Shown: positions 37,437-48,167 of the stretch, in pieces
Layout: each line of letters begins with the position of its first letter
Position numbering within the stretch: the first letter of the stretch is position 1
NCBI RefSeq assembly: GCF_000417875.1
Contig: NW_006920870.1
Coordinates: 932,727 to 996,726, forward strand
Origin: Pseudozyma flocculosa PF-1
Taxonomy: Eukaryota > Basidiomycota > Ustilaginomycetes > Ustilaginales > Ustilaginaceae
Reading direction: 5' to 3'
Length of the DNA stretch: 64,000 nucleotides
Made by a program: the position numbers and the translations under genes
Notes under the pieces: model-generated
What the model was told of the DNA's origin: nothing
Databases searched by the model: none
What the model saw: the letters and a program-made list of their open reading frames with translations, nothing else

Positions 37437-38077
37437 TCGTTCGCTGGACTGCAACCTTCAAAGCGACCTCTCTCACGGTCGAGGCATCTGGTCCGTCCTT
37501 CGATCTGGAGCACTCTCAGAGCGCCGCAAGCTCGTGGTCAAGTCTGATGTCGCCGCCATCATATCTCAAGCCGTTCGGTCGACCTCACAGCTCGGAGCTC
37601 GCCCGAGCAAAGGCTTTGGTCGCAAAGACAGGCAACAAGTCTCGGGCCTGGGAATGTGGCGACGCCCTGCTACCTTAACTCCTCCGGCAAAACGTTGGCC
37701 TGCATTAGAGATTGGGCAGCATCAGCATCTTTCCCCCCATTGTAGAAGGCGCCGTCATGGACACTCGGCCCGGTTTTTCTGTTGGGTAGATGTACCGTCG
37801 CCCCCGCCTCTCCCTTCGTTCCCGTGCCATCGGGGCCATACGCTGGACGTGTGGCCCATCATCGGCCGCAAGAACATCTGCTGTATACTACCCCTTCCGC
37901 GCCTGTAGTACACAGTCACATACACACGCTCTCTCTCGCTTTGATCCGGCTGCCAACATTGACTGTGCTTGCTCTTGAAGGGGGCTCGTTCAGTGTGTGA
38001 ACAAGCTCGGAGCGCTTGATGCAAGAGTCAGGCTGCATCGTGCACCCGCTCTTGCATCTGCCCCTGTCGTTCCCTGA
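37437..38077. other. Intergenic, 3' of membrane-protein gene
   Basis: This 641-base spacer contains the end of the membrane-protein transcript, then GC falls towards the nuclease-like fragment. A perfect 10-bp inverted repeat lies at 38018-38027 and 38049-38058. Confidence 0.5.
38018..38058. repeat. Hairpin-forming inverted repeat
   Basis: GATGCAAGAG at 38018-38027 is matched by its exact reverse complement CTCTTGCATC at 38049-38058, leaving a 21-base loop. It lies 20 bases before the open part of the nuclease-like fragment and could be a transcript hairpin or an element end. Confidence 0.6.
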
Positions 38078-38953
38078 CCGTTGTTGTTGGTGCTGCTGCA
38101 GCCCTTTCAGACTGGCTCTAGAGGCAGGCATAAGCTGTGGCAGAGCAGCAAGCTTGTTTGCTTGGACAGCTTCAACTGTTCCTGCAACCACTTTATCACA
38201 ACAAGTGAGCTGCATCTGCCCTGGCATCAGCTTTATCAAGTCAGATTGATCAGCTGCCGCTGGAGTCCGATGCCTGACTGCATCAAGGCCTTTCTCTGGC
38301 ATGTCATTTGGCAGCGGTCCCACTACAGCACCTCGGAGGCTGGGTACAAGGCAATGCTGCGCTTTGGATGCGACAGTCTTCCGCCGGCGCTCGGGAGCAC
38401 AGCCAAGATCCCCGTGCGCTACCCAACTCTGCGCAAGCACCTCGGGCTCGACCGCGACCACATCATCGCGTACCTGGTCGAGAGGCCCTGCGTGTTCCGA
38501 CACATGCAGATGGCCTGGGACAAGGCCACCAGCTTGTGTGCATACTGCAAGCTGCAGGAGCACCTCAAGCCGGTGGCCGTCCAGGAGGCCAAGGCCCTCA
38601 TATTGGCCACAACCAAGAAAGCCATCGACCTTGGTCAATTTGTGCACTTCTTGCGCAGCCGCGCAGGAGTCCACCCAATCCTGCTGGATCACTACGCAAA
38701 CATGACCACGCTGGCAGGTCATCCCCTGTACCGCAAGCTCAGCCTGAGCCTTTATGTCCGTGCCCAGCGTGCGATGGCCGACCTCGCCAAAGGACTCCAC
38801 CGCTGCTTCACTGGGCCTGATGCTCAGCTGACACTTTGCATTGGGGATTTGTCTGCATGGCACACAAGGGGTCACCCCCCGCAGCACAGCATTGGGCTCC
38901 GCTGGCAGCTGTGGGCCCATGGCATCTGCGTCCTTCTTGTCAACAAGGCATAG
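38078..38953 (+). pseudogene. Fanzor/TnpB-like nuclease fragment, decayed
   Basis: This open segment of about 290 residues runs from an in-frame stop to TAG at 38951-38953 and has no ATG near its start. Its latter half resembles the RuvC-containing half of eukaryotic TnpB homologues (Fanzors): HPLYRKLSLSLYVRAQRAM, LTLCIGDLSAWHTRGHPP, then IGLRWQLWAHGICVLLVNKA. The family pattern, as I know it, is PLYRKL..Y...QRA, then GDWS or GDLSA, then GIGLR..L, then a hydrophobic strand leading to an acidic residue and a T-S-x-x-C zinc ribbon. Here the strand ends LLVNKA and stop, so the expected glutamate and zinc ribbon are lost from this frame. Cys-rich and SINFER-like remnants occur about 160-250 bases further on in other frames. 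No N-terminal RuvC-I aspartate is seen. I infer a dead transposon-borne copy; homology is by pattern only. Confidence 0.45.
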
Positions 38954-39428
38954 GGCAAGTGGAGTCAAGTACAAGGTCATAGGTCACTTCAGGTGAAGGT
39001 CTGGTGCCTGCAAAAATAAGATGTGCATGATCCTCGTGGTTGAAAGGTGATGGTCGTGCATGCTTGTTGAACAAGAAGAAAAGCAGCAGTCTGTTCAAGC
39101 CCTCATGTGGCCAGTACAAGGTCATGTCCATGTGTTGAGGCTCACTGTGGTACGTGCAAGCCCTGCTGCTGGACCACTGCTTCAGCATCAACTTTGAGAG
39201 GAGGTGATGGCTCACAGGCGTCCTGATGCAGCTGATGACACAGTCCCCTGAGGCGAGAAGCTTGTTCTCGTCTCGTTGGCAGGTTGCTGCAGCAGCCGGC
39301 TCAAACTTGATCGCCCACAGATGCTTCGGTCACCCACCGGCGGCAGCTTCTCACAACTCGGCCAAGTCTTGCTGCGTTCACAGCTTCAAGACCTCTATCA
39401 TACAACTCCGCCTCAGTTCGGCCATCGT
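38954..39428. other. Downstream flank of the nuclease-like fragment
   Basis: This 475-base flank has lower GC and shows the 13-base sequence AGTACAAGGTCAT twice (38968-38980 and 39113-39125). The second copy leads into frames reading RSCPCVEAHCGTCKPCC and, shifted, DHCFSINFERR, which look like broken zinc-ribbon and RuvC-III remnants. A palindrome CTTGTTGAACAAG lies near 39063-39075. From about 39270 the sequence returns to host-like 3' sequence of the amidase gene. Confidence 0.4.
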
Positions 39429-40718
39429 CTAAAGCTCTGGGAAAACGTCGAGCCTGCGCTGAGACCACAGCGGCATCTCCCTTCGTGTGTTTTCGAGCGC
39501 GTCGAGGTCGATGTCGGCCAAGCAAAAGGTGGGCTGGTACGGCTGGATGTCGCTGTGGTGGCGGGAGGGAGAGGTCGCTGTGTGTCAAATTGCCGGCCAG
39601 ATCGCTCGGCTTCGGGCTGCATACTCACGGGCATTGTGCGACGACGGAACCCCAGGGATCGACGACCATTGCGTGGCCCCATCTGCGAAGGTCGGAAGGC
39701 ACCGTCGGCTCGTCAGCGAACGAGCAAGGGCCGTGGAAGCTTCCGACGGCCAACGATACTCACGATACTCTTTTCGTGCCGTCGTGCGCTCCAACCTGGG
39801 CAGCCGCGAGGACATAGGATTGCGTCTCGATCGCTCTACTGCGAAGCAAAACGTCCCAGTGGGCCGCTCCCGTGCGGACGGTGAACGCCGATGGGTAGGT
39901 CAAGACTTGTGCGCCCTGGCGGCGAAGGGAGAGCGACGGCTCGGGGAAGCGGAGGTCGTAACATGTCAGAAGCTGCCAGAGCAGCGCAGGGGAGGCGTGT
40001 GGGGCCCGTGTCAGATCGCGCTGCCATCGCGGCAGGATACGGTATCATCGGCAGCGAAAAAGGCTTGGCGCGTGTCCGGCACCTACACCAATCTTTCCGA
40101 TGGGCGAGGGTCGCGGCGAGAGCAGCTCGCTGCCCTTGATCGTTGAGTCGCTCTCCAGGATCTTTAGGCCGCCTTTGATATCTACATCGAACAGATGGAG
40201 CTGTCGCGAAGCGGACCCGGACGGCGCCGTGACGATCAGCAAGCGGGAAGCCAGCGCAAGCATCTGCGTGGACGGCCTTCTCACCTTGCGGTATTTGTCG
40301 AGGATGTCGCCTTTCTGGTCGATGAGGAGCTGCGTGTTGAAGCAGCGGAGCCTGCCGTTGTTGTCCCGCTCGTCGGCTTGGTCCTGCTCCTTGCTGGGAG
40401 GCTCATGGATGCCGACTGAGACATATACCGAGGCTTCCTTGGCAGCGTCGCGGATCCCCTGCACAAACGAGGCGTTCTCGGGGGATCTCGTGAGCTGGGC
40501 GACCGCTGTCGTCGGGGCAATAAAGTCGGTGGCTTCGGGCAAGAAGACGGCCTTGGCTCCAGCCGCTGCTGCACGCCTGTGGAGCATGCCTGCGTCAGTA
40601 GCGGCCAGGAAACGAGAGATGCACCGAGCACGGCTCACCTTATTATGCCGACGGCGGCGGCGAGGTTATCGGCGATGATGCCCGTCGAATTGAGCTGTGC
40701 GACGGCGGCGACGACCAT
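39429..40718 (-). CDS. NIT1: Nitrilase-superfamily amidase, Nit1 type
   Basis: Six exons (40639-40718, 40285-40576, 40087-40200, 39764-39972, 39629-39682, 39429-39552, complement) encode 290 residues, the usual length. The Glu-Lys-Cys triad is visible: E41 ([10 protein letters not shown]), K124 (LDKYRK) and C166 ([12 protein letters not shown]). [36 protein letters not shown] and [17 protein letters not shown] follow as in Nit1. The C-terminus [20 protein letters not shown] closes the fold. Nit1 hydrolyses deaminated glutathione, a transaminase side product, in cytosol and mitochondria. Similarity in the YPSAF and HAMVVDPWG blocks favours Nit1 over the omega-amidase Nit2. Two acceptor choices were settled by frame (cag before CGACATCC in the last exon, and donor GTAGGT after exon 3). 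No mitochondrial leader is evident. Confidence 0.92.
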
Positions 40719-41157
40719 GGCGAGGGGTGTCAGTTGGTGGTGGTAGGTAGCGAGGGCGGCGGTGGCGGTGTTGAGGCCCGTCCGTGAGGGTCCGTGCAGG
40801 GTCTGGCCCAGGCCTCCACCGGCGCGGGATGCCGGCGGCCGGGCAAATTTGAGGCTTCGCCGCCTTGCTTTGCTTGGCTTCGACGAACCCCATCACCACC
40901 ATCTTCAGTACCTTCCTCGCCTCTACCCTCCCTTGCTTTGATTCTGTCGCTCAAAGTCCACGTCGCCCGCTGTCTGAACTGCCATACGGCTCAGCAGCCA
41001 GGGCCGTTCCTCGTCCTGCACCGCCTCAGCGTCCTCCGACTTCGAGGTCGAGCCACCAAGAAGCCGCCTTGGCCCTGCCCGGCTCGAGGCTCGCGTCGAT
41101 GGCCGCTCCTTCGTTCCCGCTTCCGCTGCATACCTTCGCCATAGACTGCTCGTAGAC
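40719..41157. other. Divergent promoter (NIT1 / inositol 5-phosphatase)
   Basis: This 439-base spacer between two start codons has a CT-rich leader on the plus side. I see no gene. Confidence 0.5.
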
Positions 41158-44100
41158 ATGGCCGACACCCAAAACAACCAAGAAGCCGACGAGTTTGGCG
41201 CTCTGGCGCACGAGGGCGTCTCGAGCCTGCGTTCGCGCTTCGAGCAGCTTTCGCAATCGGAGCGGCCGCCCGCGGGCGCTTCCTCGGCCACCGTCGGATC
41301 GCGCCCGTCGTCGAGCGCCGGATTTCCCCGCCCGTCTGGCGCACGCTCCCTATCGGCTCGCCCGCCGCCCTCGCAGCATGCGATGACGGTCAGCGGCGGA
41401 GCCAGCGCCGACGTCGCCGCGACGCCCTCGAGCGCCGGGACGTCATCGCTGCGCCAGCCACCACCTCAGACGTCGTCTTCGTCTCGCAGCGTGTCGCCTC
41501 TTCCCGGATCATCCGCGAGCTCCGCTTCCGCCGACGCCAACTCCCGCCCCGCCCACACCAAGAAGCCCTCGGATCAAAAGGCGGTCAAGCAAGCGCCGAC
41601 CGCGTTTGGCGCCGCGCCGCCCTCCCTCATCATCAACAAACCGGCGACCGCCGGGCAGCATCATCCCAGTGGCGGCCGCAACGCTGCCGCTGCCACTGCC
41701 GCCGCGACGCCACCGCAACCTCAGCAGCCTGCCTCGGCGCCGACAACAACGACCAAGGCGTCGTCCTCGACGACACCGAGCATCAAGGTGCCGCCGCCTC
41801 GGCCGCCCAAGCCGGCGGAAAAGTTCAAGATCCTCGACGATGCCGACCTCGAGCACCTCCGCTCCCAGGCCCGCGTCGCCTCGCTCGCCAGCAAGTTCAC
41901 CCATGGCGCGCAGGAAGGCGCAGACCGTTTCTCGATGGCCATGAACCAGGCCTTTTCGAGCCAGCATGCACGGCAGCGCTCCCATCCGGCGGAAACGACG
42001 CTGCGCGCTCCGTCGCACAAGGACGCGCCGCCGCGGCCTGCCATCCCGCCCAAGCCGCTCAAGGGTGACCCTTCATCGGATAGCCTGCTTGCCATGCCCG
42101 GGACCATGGCGGCGCTGGCCATCGATGCGGACGGATACTCACCCGAGGTCGATGGCACTTCGTCAGTGCTATCATCTGGCCCGTCCGGCGCGCCCCCGCC
42201 GCTGCCCTCGAGGACGCCTGACAAGTCTGCTGCCGACTCTGTGAGGCGACGTCGGTTCAGTCTGTCGGCCTCGAAGAGCACCGGCAGCTTGCCGCTACTG
42301 CGCGATCCGCTGGACGACGATCGTACACCTCCACTCCCTCCCCTTCCAGCCCGCCGCGGCCCGGGCGCTGCGCCAGAGATCAACGCGGCGCCATCCCCAG
42401 CAGTGCTGCCTCCGCCGCAGCGCGTCCAGCCGACCGCGACTGCGGCGGCTGCAACGTCCGCGCCGGTGTCTCGGAGCGTCTCCAGTGCATATTCCATCCC
42501 CACGACGACGACGGCATCCGGTCCCGATGTTCCCGCGAGGAGCGGCACCGGCTATACGATCCAGCCACCTCCCCCGCCTCCGGGCGGCGCACGCTTGCTC
42601 GAAAGAAGCCACACGCATAGCCGCTTCTTTTCGTCGACGCACTCCTCGACACCGGCCAGGCCTCCTGCCCGCGACGACGGGAGCGACTCGTCCGACGAGG
42701 ACGAGTACGGCGAGATGGCGGCCCACCTGCTGCCTCCATCGAGCCTGGCAGGCCCGCTCAGCGCAGGACGACCGGCAGGCGCGCTCGGTATGCCCTCGGC
42801 CGCCGAGCTGCCGGACACGTCGCGGGCGAACCGCCGAGCTCCCAAGTTCTCGCCGGACTGCACCACCGCTGCGAGGGCCGCCTTCCAGTGTTTTGCGGCT
42901 TGCGGGCACACGGTCGTCACCGGCAGCGGAGACAAAGTCAAGGTCTATCGCGTCGGCGAGCTCGCCACGGGACTGGGCGAGAAGCTCTGCACGGTCGGCG
43001 AGCACGGCAACTCCAAGGAGCTCAAGCTGACGGCGCTCGAGTTCCGCCCGCCGAACCACGGTGTCCCTCCCGTCCCGGCCATGGGGATACGCTCGCACGG
43101 CGAGACCGCCGACGAGGGCCGTTACCTGTGGTGCGGCACGAAGGACGGCCATCTCTGGGAGCTGGACGTGGCCGAGGCCCGCACGGTGCACTCGAGAGTC
43201 AATGTGCACTCGGCGCCGATCCAGCTTCTGCGCAGGATCGGCAACAAGATGATCAGCATGGACGAGTCTGGCAAGATTTCCGTCTGGCTGCCGCAGGCCA
43301 ACGAGGACCCCTCGCTGCAGGGTCTGCGCCTATCCAACCAGCCCATTACGCAGCGCATCGCCCTCGAAAAGGGCTCGTTCGCGGTCATGCTTGGCCAGCA
43401 GCTGTGGGTTGCGGGGCCCGTCAGCCCGCGCTCCGCCAAGGACTACAACGGCAGCAAGGGCCCTCGGATCCGCATCTACAACCCCTTTGCCGACGACAAG
43501 CCGTTCAACGCCACGTCCAAGGCGGTTATGATGCCGCCCGAGATGGCCAACGGCGTCGGATCGGTGACGGGCGGCACTATCGTGCCCACCAAGCCGGATC
43601 GCGCTTGCCTGGCCCACGACTCGGGCCACGTGTCGATCTGGTCCAGGCAGACGTTCGAGTGCATCAGCGTGCACAAGCTCGGCCCCGGCATCACTGCGGT
43701 CGCGGGCGTGGTCAAGTACCTGTGGGCGGCGAACCGGAGTGGCAACATCGCCGTGTACGACATCGACGCGACGCCCTGGCGGGCACTCAAGATCTGGCCG
43801 GCGCACAAGGAGCCGGTCATGTCGATTCGGGTCGACGAGCATGGCATCGGCAAGGTGGGCCGGCTGCAGGTCGCTTCCGCCGGCCTCGACGCGACCGTCC
43901 ACCTATGGGACGGCACGCTCAGCTTCGACTGGATCCAGCTCGAGAAGAGCAAGCGCGAAGTCGAGTTCTGCACCTACCGCAACCTCAAGATCCTCCAGGC
44001 GACATTCAACGTCGATGCGGCCAACCCGGTCGACCTCGAGACGTCTGCCGAGAACATGGAGCTCTTCCCGAACATGCTGCGCAATGCCTGCGCGGTGGGC

Positions 44101-45617
44101 GGCGATCCCAAGGCGGGCGGCGTGACGCCGGACCGTCCGCCGGATATCATCGTCTTTGGGTTCCAGGAGCTCATCGACCTCGAGAGCAAGAAGCTGACGG
44201 CCAAGAGCCTCCTGCTCGGTAGCGGCAAGAAGAGGGCCAACGACTTTGGCGATCGAGTGTCGCGGCAGTGTGAGTGTCTCGCGCCTTTCTACTCGCCTTC
44301 GCCGCTGCCAGCCTGCTGACCCTGAGACCCGTACTGCGTTCACCTGGGCCATCAACAGACCGCGCCTGGCACGACAAGCTCACCTCGCTGGTGCGGCTCG
44401 CCATGCCGCCGACGTGCGGCTACCTGCTGGTACAGTCCGAGTCGCTCGTGGGTCTGTTCACCTGCGTCTTTGTCAAGCAGGCGGAGTTCAAGCACGTCAA
44501 AGAGACGGCCATCTCGACGGTCAAGACGGGCATGGGAGGGCGGTATGGCAACAAGGGCGCCGTCATCGCCAGGATGGTCATCGACCACACGAGGTGAGTC
44601 GCTTGTCAAGTTGCTCGCCGCTCGCTTGCGGATCGTCTCCGTCTTCGGCCGTCGGCTGATGCTGACAATCTCTTCCTTGCTCTTCACGTCGACGCGGCCG
44701 CAGTCTCTGCTTTGCCAATTGCCACCTCGCAGCGGGTCAGAAGCACATCAAGCAGCGGAATGCGGACGTCGCAGACGTGAGTCGAGTACTTCGCCGTCTG
44801 CTCCACCGCCTTGCGGGTGACCCGACTGACACGTTCGCTTTGCTGGACCCCATGCAGATCCTCGAGTCTCCGACCGTCTTCGACGACCACTATGCAGACC
44901 CCGCAGCCTATGTTGGCGGAGGCGACGGGTCCATGATCCTAGACCACGAGCTCTGCTTCTGGGGCGGCGATCTGAACTGTGAGTCCGCTTGCATTCGTAC
45001 GCCCTGCCCGCCGCCGATCTGGAGACTGGCTGAACGATGTCTACGCTTGCCCGCCAATGCGCACCCGCAGACCGAATCGACTTGAAACGCGACACGGTGC
45101 TGAGCGCCGTTGGCTCGAGCCGGCTCGGCCCCTTGGTCGAAGCTGACCAGCTGCGGCGGGAGCTCAAGAACAACCCCACCTTCCGCCTCAAGTCGTTCAG
45201 CGAGGCGCCGCTCAGCTTGTGAGTTGCCCCGAAGTCATCCAGCCCACCGCGTCGACTGTGCCGGACGAGGCTGACACCTCGCCACACCTCCTACCCTGCA
45301 CCGACAGCCTGCCGACGTACAAGTACGACCGGGGCACGCACGAGTGGGACACGTCTGAAAAGTCGCGCATCCCCGCGTGGTGCGACCGCATTTTGTGGCG
45401 CTCGCACAATCCGGACCGCATCCGCTGCCTCGAGTACCGGCGCTGGGAGGCGACCATCAGCGACCATCGCCCCGTCACGGCCATTTTTGAGGCCAAGGTC
45501 AAGGCCATCGACCCGGCCAAGTCCAAGGTCGTCGAGGACGAGCTCAAAGCCAGGTGGGCCACGCTCGAGCACGGCATCCTCGAGACTGCGGAAAAGTACT
45601 ACGACGATCCCGTCTGA
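41158..45617 (+). CDS. Inositol-polyphosphate 5-phosphatase with WD40-like domain
   Basis: Six exons (41158-44269, 44359-44593, 44704-44776, 44858-44978, 45071-45218, 45308-45617) encode 1332 residues. Order: about 550 disordered residues, rich in Pro, Ser and Ala, with several polyproline blocks; a beta-propeller-like region at about 560-930 (GSGDKVKVYRVGEL, LWCGTKDGHLWELDV, KMISMDESGKISVWLP, LWAANRSGNIAVYDID, ASAGLDATVHLWDGTL); then the 5-phosphatase domain with LKILQATFNVDAANP, DIIVFGFQELIDL, GGRYGNKGAVIARM, NCHLAAGQ, FWGGDLNYRIDL, SRIPAWCDRILW and ISDHRPVTAIF. These are the Mg-binding and catalytic residues of the endonuclease/exonuclease/phosphatase fold. The family removes the 5-phosphate of phosphoinositides or inositol phosphates at membranes. 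The WD40-IPPc layout is like plant 5PTase12-14 and some fungal proteins. A short acidic helical end follows. Confidence 0.93.
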
Positions 45618-45703
45618 GAGAGGCAGCGCAACCTTTTGCAATAGAGAGTGTCATTCGCATGTTCCCACACCCAAGCGAGGCAGAGGCGGTGCAGAGGCGC
45701 CGT

Positions 45704-47638
45704 CTAGATCTTGGCACGCCTCGTTGCCTGCTCGGCGTCGCCCGACTTGTCCTGGAGCTGGATACCGATCTGGAAATCCTGCAGCGTCCCGATGCTGCGC
45801 CGCACGCAGCCTCGCACCGTCATGCCCCCTCCCAGCTCGGCGGGGCGTGGCGAGACGTACAGGCGGTTGAGCGGCCTGGACTCGGGTGCGGGCGCGGTGG
45901 CCGCCTCGGAGGTTTGCTGGCCGCCGGCCGTCGTGGCCTGCCCCGACGCCGCAGCGCCGCTGGACGAGGAGGGCACAGAGAAGGCCGTCTTAATCCTCTC
46001 CTGTTGCGAGGGCGAGGCCTGCCAGTCGCCGGGCAGGACCAGGGGGAAGACAAACGGCGTCTCCTCTTCCTCCGCTTCGCCTGCCGACGACGTTGCTGCC
46101 TCTCCCTTCTTCCTGCCGAGCGAGACCATGGCGCCTTGCTTGGGCAGTCCCTTTGGCTCGACGACCGTGACTCGCGGGTCGATGCGGTCAGGGTGCAGGC
46201 CGAGGTCGCGCTGCTTGTTGAGCGGAGGCTGCGTGTCGCCGACCCAGCTCGTCTTGTCCGACGAGGCGCCAGAGGCCTTTCCGGACGCCGGCGGATCGGT
46301 GCGATCCCACGAAAAGTTCTGCCGGCCAGTCAGGCCGCGCTGCTCTTCCTCGATCGGCGTGACGCGGTACTCGGCCGCGGGCGTGTACGTCGCCGGGCTA
46401 CTGGGCGCGAAGATCAGAGGCTGGAAGCGGCGAGAAGCGGTCGTCGTCTGGGGCCCAATGGCAGCTTCCAGGTCGGCGAGAATCTACAGGGCGCAGAGGG
46501 GGGCTGGATGTCAGTCTCCGTGCGTCGATCGATCGCCGTCGTCATGGCACTGGACCGTGGGACTCACGTAGAACTGCGGCGGGAACAGGCTGATCTGGTC
46601 GGCGAGTCCGAGGTCGATGATCTCGCGCGGCGTGCCCAAGCGCAGCGAGAGCGTCTCGGATCCGTCGGCAGACAAGGCGAGCGTCTTGTTGTCCTTGCCG
46701 AAAGCGTCCGGGGCGTCGAGCGCCGTGACGAAAAAGTGGGCATCGAATCGCTTGGCCGGACGGACAACGGCGCGGGGCGTGATCCAGTTCGAGTGGTGGG
46801 CCATGGGGGCCAGCGCGGGCAGGCTCGCTCCGATTGAGGCGGCGGAAGCACCCTCGCCCGCCAGCGCCTTGGTGACCCGCTGCAGGAAGGGGACAAAGTG
46901 GACAGCGTCGTTGTGGACCTCGTCGCGGATGTGGTCCCACTCGTCCTTCGGGATGCCCGCCTCCTCGTGACCAATGGCTCGGCTGATCGGGATCCCTCCG
47001 GGCTGGCTCGGCGAAGCCGAAGGTACGAGGAGCAGACCTGTCTCTTCAAACGTCTCGCGCAGGGCGCAGAGCTTGAGCGCCAGCAGAAAGCCTTCTGGCG
47101 TCGTCGAAGCCGGTTTGCCGCCGCTGCTCCGCTCGGCACTCGAGGCTAGAGCGACGTCGATGGCCTCCTCATCGGCGAGGTCGAGGGCGCCTCCGGGGAA
47201 CACGACGGCTGAGCGGAAGCTCGAACCGTCTCTGGCAGAGCGCTGTACCATCAGAGTGTCATACGAGACGGCCTCGGCTGGCCCGCTCGTCGAACGAGGG
47301 CAGAGGACCACCAGCGTCGCCGAGGGGATGGGCGTCATCGGCTCTCCCTTGGGGCCCGTCTTGTGGTCGGTCGGGCGCTGCCGCCCACGCACGCGGACGG
47401 GCTTGGCGTCGCCAGAGCCCTTCGGAGGTGCCGCCGACATGACCAAGGTGCCTCGGTGCTGGTAGAGAAAGGATGGCGGGGAGATTGAGAGGGCCGGCCG
47501 AGTCCGATCGATCGGGGTGGCGTAGGTGAGGAAGTGTCGTCGGAAGAGGCCGGCGCTTGCGGTGCTCGAGGCTGGACACCGAAGAGAGATGTAGCGGTTT
47601 CTAAGGCTCGATAGGGGGAATGCGAAGCGGATGGCCAT
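45704..47638 (-). CDS. Nudix hydrolase, NUDT19-like
   Basis: Two exons (46568-47638 and 45704-46483, complement) encode 616 residues. The Nudix core begins PIPSATLVVLCPR and VSYDTLMVQRS, shows FPGGALDLADEE and, after an insert of about 30 residues, the box CALRETFEETGLLL at about 192-205 with the REtFEE metal ligands. NWITPRAVVRPAKRFDAHFF and a C-terminal LGTPREIIDLG are like the NUDT19 group, which hydrolyses CoA or acyl-CoA derivatives. The N-terminus MAIRFAFPLSSLRNRYISL is Arg/Ser-rich without acids, like a mitochondrial presequence. A later Met (MSAAPPKGSG, 47440) could start a second form. The last ~260 residues are Ala/Ser-rich and have no domain I recognise. The stop is 86 bases from the convergent 5-phosphatase stop. 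Confidence 0.87.
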
Positions 47639-48167
47639 GGTATGATGGGAGAGAGAGAGGCTCAAGGGCGAGACGACGAGTGAGACCAGGACCAGGGCAC
47701 GGGACGACGACCAAGGGAGGAAAGCGAGCAAGGGAGCGAGCAAGGCTGCCGGACCCTGCCCGAGCCTGTGGAGAAGAATCCGGGGTCGACCCGACGCCAG
47801 CTGCACGGTCGCGGGCGTAGCCGAGGGCACCACCGGCTACTCCCACGGCTGTTTGGGCCGGGGGCCGGTTCTTTTCGGGTGATCCGAGCACCAGGGGCAG
47901 ACCATCGCCCTCCCCTGCTCTTCACTTGCTGCGCCAGAGTCGGCTCTCGACTCCGCTTCTCTCCCTCTTCGCAGAGATCACATCGCGCGGTCGTTGATGA
48001 CAACCGGCGATGGCGCGAGTAGGGCTGCTGTCATTGCCTGAGCCAGCTCTTGATGTGCTCGGTGGCGCTCAGCGATCCCGGCGCGCTGTTCACGGCTGAC
48101 AATCATACCCATCTTCGCGACATGCTTCTCCACCGCCATACGAGCCGCTTCAAGCCTGATCATCGAC
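47639..48167. other. Divergent promoter (Nudix / orphan gene)
   Basis: This 529-base spacer between two start codons contains no coding signal that I can support. Confidence 0.5.

Noticed and set aside
37916..38980. A 354-residue open frame on the minus strand, antisense to the nuclease-like fragment
   Set aside because: It has no recognisable motif, while the plus-strand frame matches a family pattern. Long antisense frames are expected in this composition.
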